Source: an uncultured Spirochaetaceae bacterium (GTDB taxonomy: Bacteria; Spirochaetota; Spirochaetia; Treponematales; Treponemataceae). From it: DNA of 8,045 nt. This document shows, in pieces, positions 1 through 6,210 of the stretch. Made by a program: the position numbers and the translations under genes. Numbering within the stretch: position 1 is the stretch's first letter; every line of letters starts with the position of its first letter. A model generated the notes under the pieces. The model ran no database searches and was not told the DNA's origin. It worked only from the letters and a program-made list of their open reading frames with translations. The DNA lies in the NCBI GenBank assembly GCA_902772605.1, contig CACYBG010000313.1:1-8045 (forward strand). The letters run 5' to 3'.

Positions 1-648
1 GGTTGGAACACCACGATTACCATAGAGTATACGGATACGAGCACGACGGCAGCGGAAACGATAACTTCAATTGTAGTGCATACAAGGTTCGGTGATTTGA
101 TTCCGACCATAACGCCAAAATCTGCCAGTGTCTCAGCGTTTGCCAGAAGCCGTGGAATCGACCTTGCTTCAATTGTTGCGGACGATACGGAAATTTCCGA
201 CATCAGTGCAGTGACAAGGAGTCCAAACATCATCAGATACTTCTCTGCATACGATCTGAACGAAAAGTCGGAGCCGGCAGCCAGATTTAAGGGTCCTGAC
301 ACCTTCGCCATTGGAAACAAGGTGGAGACTGTCAAAGACGAAATTGTTAAAAAATCTGTAACCAATGAACTTTCTGTCGGTTATGCCGATAGGGAGATTG
401 AAGAACCTTTGGTTACAGGCAGCCACAGGTGGACGATTGCACAGGATGCAGAAGACGCTCAGGAAGTAGCCGTCGTAAGCGTAGATTCTGGCAATGATTC
501 AGTCGGAATCGTGGAAGCCAGGGACTTCCAGACCGAAGAAAACGGGTCGGAAACCGGCAAAAAACCGTTAAATCCGCTTTGGTTTATCGGTTTTGCGGCG
601 ATTTTCAGTGCGTTGGCAATAATTTTACAGAAAAAAAGGCAAAATTAA
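1..648 (+). CDS. C-terminal part of an unrecognised single-pass membrane protein (5' end cut by window)
   Basis: The frame is open from base 1 to the TAA at 646-648, giving 215 visible residues. A GTG at 76 could be read as a start, but there is no ribosome binding site before it and coding continues upstream, so I treat the gene as truncated. The visible part begins with a Thr-rich, beta-prone stretch (about residues 4-26), continues as a soluble, acidic region (about 30-185), and ends in one hydrophobic helix (LWFIGFAAIFSALAIIL, about 193-209) followed by the basic tail QKKRQN. That layout suggests a large extracytoplasmic part anchored by a C-terminal helix with its tail in the cytoplasm. 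I recognise no family. It lies upstream of a FecR-like gene and a CHASE2 cyclase gene on the same strand, so a surface or sensory role is possible but is inference only. A FecR- or LysM-type domain in the missing N-terminal part would fit, but cannot be seen here. Confidence 0.75.
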   Translation, partial: GWNTTITIEYTDTSTTAAETITSIVVHTRFGDLIPTITPKSASVSAFARSRGIDLASIVADDTEISDISAVTRSPNIIRYFSAYDLNEKSEPAARFKGPDTFAIGNKVETVKDEIVKKSVTNELSVGYADREIEEPLVTGSHRWTIAQDAEDAQEVAVVSVDSGNDSVGIVEARDFQTEENGSETGKKPLNPLWFIGFAAIFSALAIILQKKRQN

Positions 649-739
649 GGCTTTTAATATTGCATTAATCTGTTAAAATTGTTAATAGAAGGGGTGGCTG
701 GATTTTTTGCGGAAGCAGGATTCAGTTATAGGAGGATGT

Positions 740-768
740 CGGTTGCGGGACTTCGGTTTTCGCAGCTG
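740..768 (+). other. UUCG-capped RNA hairpin in the 5' leader
   Basis: Bases 740-751 pair with 756-768 around the loop TTCG (752-755). The stem has 12 pairs, including G-T wobbles, and one bulged T at 760. The closing pair is C751-G756, which makes the cUUCGg tetraloop known to be exceptionally stable in RNA. The run that follows on the + strand is A-rich (770-777), not T-rich, so this is not an intrinsic terminator in the sense direction, and no T run follows it on the other strand either. It could protect the mRNA 5' end or control translation of the gene at 841; that role is inferred. Confidence 0.45.
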
Positions 769-828
769 CAAAAAAAAGGGACGGTTCATTTTGTTCCGTT
801 GCAATCAAACTGGTTATTTTTAGACCTT

Positions 829-834
829 AGGAGG
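829..834 (+). promoter_or_regulatory. Ribosome binding site AGGAGG that fixes the start at 841
   Basis: A perfect AGGAGG sits six bases before ATG 841. The in-frame upstream ATG at 736 directly abuts its own GGAGG (731-735) with no spacer, so it should not initiate well. The protein beginning at 841 opens with a textbook signal peptide, which supports the same choice. Confidence 0.85.
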
Positions 835-840
835 TTTATT

Positions 841-1248
841 ATGAACGCAAAGAAGATGTTTGCTTTGGTGCTTACAGCTATCGTTTCAGTGTGTGCAGTT
901 TTCGCACAGGGCTCTTACGTGGTAAAATCCGTTAAGGGAAACGTAAAGTATGAAGCAGAGGCTGGCGTAAAGAAAGCTGTCAAAGTAGGACAGGTTCTTT
1001 CTGCAACAACTTTCATCGATGTCGGTCTCAACTCAACTCTGGTTCTTGAAATGGACGGAGAAGAGATCACAGTAAAGGCCATGACAAAGGGTGCCCTTGA
1101 TAAGGTTGCTGTTAGCAGCGCAAAGGGACTCAAGAAGGGTGGCTCTGTTGCAGGAAACGTAAAGGGAGACAGCGGAACTGGAAAATCAGTCAGCACAGCT
1201 TCCTCACGTGCTTCTGAAGCAAAAGAAGATGTTGATTGGGATGAGTAA
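841..1248 (+). CDS. Small exported FecR-like (SH3-like beta) protein
   Basis: The 135-residue product starts with a signal peptide: basic NAKK, a hydrophobic core of about residues 6-21, and a likely signal peptidase I site after VFA (A22/Q23). Cys18 lies in a poor lipobox (VSVC), so a lipoprotein is less likely. Residues 26-89 have the FecR-domain pattern: a first strand ending in a turn (VKSVKGNVKYE), a KVGQVLSATTFIDVG segment, then NSTLVLEMDGEEITVKAM. FecR domains are known in the anti-sigma regulator FecR but also in many stand-alone exported proteins with no sigma-factor role; no FecI-like gene is visible. Residues 95-125 are a low-complexity Gly/Ser/Lys linker, and the protein ends in the acidic DVDWDE. 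It sits between a C-terminally anchored membrane protein and a CHASE2 cyclase, so a periplasmic accessory or sensory role is plausible. The family call rests on pattern, not on a search. Confidence 0.75.
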   Translation: MNAKKMFALVLTAIVSVCAVFAQGSYVVKSVKGNVKYEAEAGVKKAVKVGQVLSATTFIDVGLNSTLVLEMDGEEITVKAMTKGALDKVAVSSAKGLKKGGSVAGNVKGDSGTGKSVSTASSRASEAKEDVDWDE

Positions 1249-1494
1249 TTCAAGGCCGAAACTTTTTTAGCCTGCCTTCATCTTGATTGGCGAAAAACTC
1301 CTGTCGTACGTTTCTGGGTGTCATCCCTTTGATGTACGGCAGGATTTTATTTCAGAGCCTTGCCTGTTTTAATGGGGCTCTTTCATAAACACGGCCATCC
1401 ATGTGTGCATCCTGATTTATCAGTCGGGAAAATGGAAATGGGTCCTGTGTTCCATTCATACTGGATTAAAAAATCCGCCTGAAAAGAAATCAGA
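1249..1494 (+). promoter_or_regulatory. Hairpin-rich gap before the cyclase gene
   Basis: No gene is supported here. Besides the terminator at 1299-1352, several further inverted repeats follow: AGAGCC/GGCTCT (1354-1359 with 1376-1381), the near-palindrome CTGAT-TT-ATCAG (1412-1423), AATGGAA/TTCCATT (1431-1437 with 1450-1456), and GGATT-AAAA-AATCC (1463-1476), which ends 18 bases before the cyclase ATG. A possible promoter for the cyclase is TTGCCT (1360-1365) with CATAAA (1384-1389) at 18-base spacing, but both boxes are imperfect. The sequence just before ATG 1495 (GAAAAGAAATCAGA) has no good Shine-Dalgarno match, so translation of the cyclase may be weak or may depend on leader structure. 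Confidence 0.35.
1299..1352 (+). terminator. Intrinsic terminator after the FecR-like gene
   Basis: CCTGTCGTAC (1300-1309) pairs with GTACGGCAGG (1334-1343) over ten pairs with a single G-T wobble, extended by T1299-A1344, and is followed by TTTTATTT (1345-1352). The 24-base loop can form a small GGG/CCC inner stem. It lies about 50 bases past the stop codon at 1248. It should separate the FecR-like transcript, at least partly, from the cyclase gene. On the other strand the hairpin is followed by a short T5 run, but no minus-strand gene approaches from the right. Confidence 0.65.
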
Positions 1495-4353
1495 ATGAAA
1501 TCAATCTCTAAAAAAATAAAAAAGATATATTACATTTTAATTCCGATTATTGTCGTTGCCGTCTGTACGCCTCTGTCGTTCACATCGCTGGACAATAAGC
1601 TCAACGATCTTTTCATAAAGTTCCTTCCGCCAGCAACGGAAAACAAGAACGTCGTATTGGTCGAGGTAGACGACCCGTTGATTGACAACATCGGAACATG
1701 GCCTTTGACCCGTGATGTTTATGCCGACATGCTGAACACCATGAAGTACTTTGAGCCTCACTCATTCATTTCCGACTTGAGTTTTGTCGATAAAAGCCCT
1801 TTCCATGTAGACCAGGATTATCTGGAAAATGATTTGCCGCGCTATGTCGATACGGACTTCGACAACCTGGATGAATCAGCCTACGAGGTGATGGGAGGTC
1901 TGGCTACTGAAGGCATAACCGAAGACGAAGCCAATGAACTTGCCGGCGTGTATGTAGAAGCCAGTTCCACTGCAAGGAACAACATCAAGACTTCCATTTC
2001 GAATGCCAGCAAGGATTATGACGTAGAACTCTGCAAAGCACTCCGCTTTTTTAAGGATACATATCTTACGCTCTGGATGGATGCCGACATCGACATGAAC
2101 ACGGTTGACAATGACTTCCTCATGAACAACCTTGCTCTTGAAAACGTCGTCTCCAAGGGCGATACGCTTACACCCGACGTTGATACCATAAAGCCTGCAC
2201 TCGAGTCTTTGATGTATGCAGCCGGTGAAGCAGGATTCGTAAATGCCGACCCGGATGAAGACGGTTACCGCCGAAGACTCTATCTTCTGAAAAAGTATCA
2301 CGGAAAATATTTCGCCCAGCTTGTTTTCCAGCCTATCCTGAAATATTTCGGAAATCCTCAGGTCATAATTTCAAATCAGACCATTACGCTGAAGGGTGCG
2401 CAGATTTCTCCGACCGAAAAAAAGGACATCGTAATTCCGCGCTGTGAAGACGGTTCCGTTTTGATTCGCTTCCCTCCGAAAACATATCTTGAATACAGTT
2501 CCCGTCTTTCCGGATGGAGCATATACAGATTGAACATGCTCGAAAAGAATCTTGCCGCCAACATAAGCACGATGGCAGAAAACGGTTATTTCTCTCCCGA
2601 CATCTGGGACGAGGAAGAGGAAACTCCAGCCGACATCTATTCTGCACTTGAGTACATCCGCGACGCTCTTTCATCCGAAGAAGAAACCGATTTGACTTTT
2701 GAGGACTATAAGACATACCGCGACAGTTTCTATGAAACGACGGAAAGATTCCTGAACGGAGATTATGAAAAGCTCCTTCTTGAAAAAGCTGATGGCGATG
2801 CTGACTTGATGCGCGACATCCTGGACTTTTTCCGTACAAGCTCGGAAATTCTTGCGGACATTCAGAAGCAGAGCGAAAAGCTTAAGGACCGTCTTACGGG
2901 TTCACTCTGTATAATCGGAACGAACGCAACGAGTACGACCGATTACGGCGTAACGGCATACGATGGAAACTATGCAAACGTCGGTTCTCACGCATCCATG
3001 GCCAACCAGATTCTGAATCAGGATTTCATCGATGACAGTCCTTGGTTCTACGGAATCATAATCGCTCTGGTTTCAGGACTCATTTACGTTCTGGTCTGTT
3101 TCAAGGTCAAGACTCCAATCAGAAAAATGATTGTCGGTGTGCTGATGGTATTCCTGATTGCAGGACTTTTGCTTGCGGTCTTCCTTGCCACAAGAAAATA
3201 TTTCTGCGGTGTCGTCCCGGTGATTTCAATGATTGTAACCTTCGTCATCGTTACGGTCATAAGTCTTGTAAGCACATCCAAGGAAAAGAAATTCATCCAG
3301 GAAAAATTCGGTGCCTATGTTGCTCCGGAAATCGTTTCTCAGTTGGTCAAGCATCCTGAATCTGCAACTGTCGGTGGTGACAGCAAGAACATCACTGCGC
3401 TTTTCTCCGACGTTAAGACCTTCTCCGGATTTACTGAAACGGTCAACAACGTTGCAATCAAAAATGCAATCGAGCATAACGAGGAAGTTAAGGCCGGAAA
3501 ATTCCCTGATGAAAAACCTTTGAGCGATGAAGAAGTCGGCATGAAGGGTTCGGCAAGCGGAGCTGAACATCTGGTTGCATACCTCAACGATTACCTTGGT
3601 GCATTGAGCGATGCAATCATGAAGGAACACGGAACAATCGACAAATACGTCGGTGATGAAATCGTTTCTTTCTTCGGTGCTCCTATTGATGATGATGACA
3701 ACGCATGGAACGCATGTGTCGCCGGAATCAGGATGCTGCAGGCCGAAGCCCAATACAACAATGAACATCTCAACGAGCTTCCAATCAATCCGAAGACAGG
3801 CAAGCCGTTCCTCTTGAATTCGCGCGTCGGAATCAACTCCGGTGACATGGTTGTAGGAAACATGGGAACGACCCGAAAGATGAACTACACGGTCATGGGA
3901 AACAACGTAAACCTTGCATCCCGTCTTGAAGGAACGAACAAGGCATACAACTCATGGATTATGTGTTCGGACAGCACATGGAAAGCCGCCAATGCACGTC
4001 CGCACAATGACGAACTGATTGCACGCCGCTTCGACTGTGTTCAGGTCGTCAACGTCGTTCAGCCGGTTCAGATTCACAACATCCTTGGTCTCAGGTCCGA
4101 ACTTCCGTCTGCACAGATTGAGGCTGCCGAGATTTTCAACCGTGGAATCGAACTGTACCTTAAGGGCATGGACACCCCGGAGCAGCCAAAGGACCCGGAA
4201 GATTTGAAGAAAGCATATGCGCTCTTTAAACAGGCCCTTGAATGTTATCCTGAAGACAGGTCGTCAGAAGTATTCATGCAGAGATGTATGTTCTTCGTCC
4301 AGAACGGAATGCCGAAACTCTGGGACGGTGTCTACACGATGACATCAAAGTAA
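1495..4353 (+). CDS. CHASE2-domain class III (IIIb-type) adenylate cyclase, membrane-bound
   Basis: This 952-residue protein should make cAMP from ATP in the cytoplasm in response to a periplasmic signal. The order is: N-terminal helix (about 11-30); CHASE2 domain (about 40-512) with VVLVEVDD (53-60), GTWPLTR (67-73) and the closing LCIIGTNATSTTDYG (471-485) and GSHASMANQIL (497-507); three membrane helices (about 517-536, 545-565, 572-592); cyclase domain (about 605-865); and a helical TPR-like tail (about 876-940). The metal-binding aspartates D639 (FSDV) and D721 (DKYVGDE), adenine-selecting K717, and transition-state N806 and R810 (NVNLASR) are all present. The second purine-selecting position is T799 (YTVMG), and a Lys/Thr pair marks subclass IIIb adenylate cyclases. 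The CHASE2 domain carries large insertions (about 98-172 and 345-465), and there is a loop of about 37 extra residues after D639. The start at 1495 gives a good signal-anchor but has a weak ribosome binding site. The ligand is unknown. Confidence 0.93.
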   Translation: MKSISKKIKKIYYILIPIIVVAVCTPLSFTSLDNKLNDLFIKFLPPATENKNVVLVEVDDPLIDNIGTWPLTRDVYADMLNTMKYFEPHSFISDLSFVDKSPFHVDQDYLENDLPRYVDTDFDNLDESAYEVMGGLATEGITEDEANELAGVYVEASSTARNNIKTSISNASKDYDVELCKALRFFKDTYLTLWMDADIDMNTVDNDFLMNNLALENVVSKGDTLTPDVDTIKPALESLMYAAGEAGFVNADPDEDGYRRRLYLLKKYHGKYFAQLVFQPILKYFGNPQVIISNQTITLKGAQISPTEKKDIVIPRCEDGSVLIRFPPKTYLEYSSRLSGWSIYRLNMLEKNLAANISTMAENGYFSPDIWDEEEETPADIYSALEYIRDALSSEEETDLTFEDYKTYRDSFYETTERFLNGDYEKLLLEKADGDADLMRDILDFFRTSSEILADIQKQSEKLKDRLTGSLCIIGTNATSTTDYGVTAYDGNYANVGSHASMANQILNQDFIDDSPWFYGIIIALVSGLIYVLVCFKVKTPIRKMIVGVLMVFLIAGLLLAVFLATRKYFCGVVPVISMIVTFVIVTVISLVSTSKEKKFIQEKFGAYVAPEIVSQLVKHPESATVGGDSKNITALFSDVKTFSGFTETVNNVAIKNAIEHNEEVKAGKFPDEKPLSDEEVGMKGSASGAEHLVAYLNDYLGALSDAIMKEHGTIDKYVGDEIVSFFGAPIDDDDNAWNACVAGIRMLQAEAQYNNEHLNELPINPKTGKPFLLNSRVGINSGDMVVGNMGTTRKMNYTVMGNNVNLASRLEGTNKAYNSWIMCSDSTWKAANARPHNDELIARRFDCVQVVNVVQPVQIHNILGLRSELPSAQIEAAEIFNRGIELYLKGMDTPEQPKDPEDLKKAYALFKQALECYPEDRSSEVFMQRCMFFVQNGMPKLWDGVYTMTSK

Positions 4354-4375
4354 TTTTTGCACGTAATTTAACAAT

Positions 4376-4418
4376 AAAAAACCGTCGCCTGCTCGAAATG
4401 ATGCAAACGACGGTTTTT
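4376..4418. terminator. Bidirectional intrinsic terminator between convergent genes
   Basis: CCGTCG (4382-4387) pairs with CGACGG (4408-4413), flanked by an A run (4376-4381) and a T run (4414-4418, then G and more Ts). The stem therefore extends into A-T pairs and works in both directions. On the + strand it ends the cyclase transcript 20-30 bases after its stop. On the - strand it lies about 30 bases after the cytidine deaminase stop and is followed by Ts there too. Confidence 0.85.
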
Positions 4419-4448
4419 GTTTTTATGGAAATGTTTTAGAAATGTACT

Positions 4449-4868
4449 TTACTGTTTTGCGCCTACTTCATCCTGTGGATTGAAACTTTCCGGAAGCAGT
4501 TCTTCCAGCGTCATGATTTTATATTCATCGACGTTTTTCGCCATGATGATTTTAAAATCCCTTTTGCAGAATTCAGCCATCACCTGTCGGCAGACTCCGC
4601 ATGGTGCACAGAATGATTCTGTTTTTCCGTTCGGTCCACCCACGATTGCAATCGCCGAGAATTTCCTTTCGCCCTCACTCACGGCCTTGAAAATTGCAGT
4701 CCTTTCGGCACAGTTGCTCGGTCCGAACGCCACATTTTCAATGTTGCATCCCGTGTAGATTTTTCCGTCTTCCGTCAAAAGTGCGGCACCGACCTTGAAG
4801 TTGGAATACGGTGCGTAAGAATACTCCAGCATTGACAGAGCCTTTTCAATCAGAATCTTTTCATCCAT
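4449..4868 (-). CDS. cdd: Cytidine deaminase (homotetrameric type)
   Basis: The 139-residue enzyme hydrolytically deaminates cytidine and deoxycytidine to uridine and deoxyuridine in pyrimidine salvage, in the cytoplasm. All hallmarks are present: YAPYSNFKVGAALL (18-31) and GCNIEN (40-45) of the substrate pocket, NCAERTA (52-58) with zinc ligand C53 and catalytic E55, and PCGVCRQ (89-95) with zinc ligands C90 and C93. Three cysteine ligands and a length near 135 residues are typical of the tetrameric class. The start is supported by AAGGGAG (4878-4884) nine bases upstream. It follows the esterase gene by 34 bases on the same strand without a terminator between, so the two are probably co-transcribed. 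The C-terminal residues after about 128 are a non-conserved tail. Confidence 0.96.
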   Translation of the reverse strand: MDEKILIEKALSMLEYSYAPYSNFKVGAALLTEDGKIYTGCNIENVAFGPSNCAERTAIFKAVSEGERKFSAIAIVGGPNGKTESFCAPCGVCRQVMAEFCKRDFKIIMAKNVDEYKIMTLEELLPESFNPQDEVGAKQ

Positions 4869-4902
4869 TTTTCAAATCTCCCTTATCCTTGCAGAAATCG
4901 TT

Positions 4903-6003
4903 TTATGCCGTTGTGACTTTTCCGTCTGAAATCAGCTTTTTGATGAAATCGGTCAGAACCTTTGAACACCTGAGTTGAGTCGCCTCCGACGGATGAAAAT
5001 CGCAGCCGTATCCTTCTTCCGGAGTCTGCGGTTCAAAATGCAGGAGCGAAATGCTGTCGTCTCCTGTTTCAGCGATATAGTCCAGGGCCGCCTGTTCAAT
5101 CTTGTTGAAAAGCCTGTTTCCTCCAAGCATGATTCCCATCGTCAAAAGGAAATGCGCGTTCGGATTCTTTTCGCGGACAAGTTTCAAAAACTGTCTGTAT
5201 TCGGTCCTGTATTCATTTCGGTGCTCTTCGTCGTCAAGGGTGTAGCTGTCATCGTTCGTTCCAAGGTTTATGACAATCAGGTTCGGCTGAAAATCATTGA
5301 AATTCCATTTTCTGTCTTCGAACATCTTTGAATTCCAGTTGAAGCAGAATTTTTCATAATGAGTCGGAACAAGCTGTATCGTGTTTTTAAGACCGTCGTT
5401 CGTCCATCCTGAAACGATTCCGAATCCGCTGAAACTTGTCAAAAGATAATCGGCATTCAGATTTTGGGCCGTCATGTAAGCGTATGCCTTCGTTGCATTT
5501 TCGGTCTGGGTTGAAAAAGGTTCTGCACCGTTTTTTCCTTCGACTCCGTATCCACAGGTAATGCTGTCGCCAATGAATTCAATCTTTAAATTTTTCTGCG
5601 GCACGGGTGAAATCTTTGCATCGGAGTCTGCCGTGATGTTTTTTATGCCCATGTACGACTGTGTTCCTTCCGTCAGTTTCAGCAGCTTGATTTTCGCCTT
5701 TTTGATTTCATCTCCATCGAAAACGCACACTGATTTTGATTCTGCATCCATGCTTCCAATCAGCACGGATTTGTCATCAACGAAAATTTCATATCTGGAC
5801 CAATTCATTTCAGGAGAACCGTCTTCTTTTTTCGAAGGATGGGCACATTCGTCACCGACCAAATCAAACGAAAGTTTTTTCGCTTCAACATTGAATTCGA
5901 TTCCACTGGCGGAAAGTATGAGCCATCTGGTTCCGTTGTCATCCAGAGTCCGTCCCAAAAGTTTTACGTTTGATGAATCTGCAATAAATTTCTTTTCTTC
6001 CAT
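4903..6003 (-). CDS. SGNH-hydrolase esterase of the CE2 carbohydrate-esterase type
   Basis: The 366-residue protein has the two-part layout of CE2 acetyl esterases: an N-terminal beta-sandwich (about 13-135, starting LLGRTLDDNGTRWLILSASGIEF) and a C-terminal SGNH fold (about 139-360). The catalytic serine is S147 in FIGDSITCGYG, the block-II glycine is in SFSGFG (190-195), the block-III Asn is N250 in NLGTND (246-251), and the catalytic histidine is H337 in CDFHPS (334-339), with D335 beside it. CE2 enzymes remove acetyl groups from xylan, mannan and similar sugars; the actual substrate here is unknown. I chose the ATG at 6003 because family homology begins about 13 residues later. It has no clear ribosome binding site, however, and an in-frame ATG at 6075 follows AGGA (6081-6084) and would add 24 residues (an ATG at 6060 is also possible). 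Neither start gives a convincing signal peptide, which is unusual for a polysaccharide esterase. It precedes cdd in a likely two-gene operon. Confidence 0.85.
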   Translation of the reverse strand: MEEKKFIADSSNVKLLGRTLDDNGTRWLILSASGIEFNVEAKKLSFDLVGDECAHPSKKEDGSPEMNWSRYEIFVDDKSVLIGSMDAESKSVCVFDGDEIKKAKIKLLKLTEGTQSYMGIKNITADSDAKISPVPQKNLKIEFIGDSITCGYGVEGKNGAEPFSTQTENATKAYAYMTAQNLNADYLLTSFSGFGIVSGWTNDGLKNTIQLVPTHYEKFCFNWNSKMFEDRKWNFNDFQPNLIVINLGTNDDSYTLDDEEHRNEYRTEYRQFLKLVREKNPNAHFLLTMGIMLGGNRLFNKIEQAALDYIAETGDDSISLLHFEPQTPEEGYGCDFHPSEATQLRCSKVLTDFIKKLISDGKVTTA

Positions 6004-6210
6004 AAATATGTTTTCTAAAGTCAAAATAAAAATCGATGGGAAACGACGCTTACGTGACATTCGTCCAATCAGCATGCGAATCCTAACGAATCCGTTTTGA
6101 AATCAATCATTTTGATAAATCGACTTCATTTTTTTATTCTACCGCAGATTTCCGATTCATGCACCTTAAAAATTTCAGCAGTTTAACAGGTTATTTTTAA
6201 TTGTGCCGTC
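6004..6210 (-). promoter_or_regulatory. Upstream region of the esterase-cdd unit with -10 candidate
   Basis: Together with the proAB terminator, this makes a gap of about 290 bases without a supported gene. On the - strand TAGAAT (6141-6136) matches a -10 box at five of six positions, but the best-spaced -35 (GTGCAT, 6164-6159) is poor. The heptamer CGAATCC occurs twice on the + strand (6077-6083 and 6087-6093), one helical turn apart, downstream of that -10. This could be an operator, but it also overlaps the ribosome binding site of the alternative esterase start at 6075. Confidence 0.35.

Larger units (their letters stand above)
649..840 (+). promoter_or_regulatory. Intergenic leader of the FecR-like gene, with weak promoter candidate
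   Basis: This 192-base gap holds no convincing gene. An open frame starting with TTG at 679 runs through it into the FecR-like gene, but it has no ribosome binding site and the signal peptide starts only at 841. A -10-like TAAAAT lies at 674-679, with a poor -35 (TTTTAA, 652-657) 16 bases upstream. If used, it would give a leader of roughly 150 bases containing the hairpin at 740-768 and a smaller one pairing 780-784 with 796-800. I see no clear intrinsic terminator for the upstream gene, so read-through is also possible. The promoter call is weak. Confidence 0.3.

Noticed and set aside
76..648. GTG at 76 as the true start of the first gene
   Set aside because: The same frame is open to base 1 with protein-like sequence, and no ribosome binding site precedes 76, so the gene is more likely cut by the window edge.
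740..777. Hairpin plus A run read as an intrinsic terminator
   Set aside because: The run following it on the + strand is A, not T. On the - strand the hairpin is preceded, not followed, by the T run, so neither direction fits.
679..840. A 54-residue N-terminal extension of the FecR-like protein starting at TTG 679 or ATG 736
   Set aside because: It would bury a textbook signal peptide that starts at 841. The AGGAGG at 829-834 serves 841, and the GGAGG before ATG 736 has no spacer.
841..906. Lipoprotein signal (VSVC, Cys18) in the FecR-like protein
   Set aside because: Val at -1 does not fit a lipobox, even a relaxed spirochaete one, and VFA/Q gives a good signal peptidase I site four residues later.
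2384..2839. 151-residue - strand open frame inside the cyclase gene
   Set aside because: The sense frame encodes CHASE2-domain sequence continuous with the flanking conserved motifs; the antisense product shows no family pattern.
5561..6100. 179-residue + strand open frame opposite the esterase gene
   Set aside because: It is antisense to the conserved beta-sandwich and catalytic serine region of the esterase. Its Ser/Phe-rich composition is typical of the complement of Glu/Lys-rich coding.
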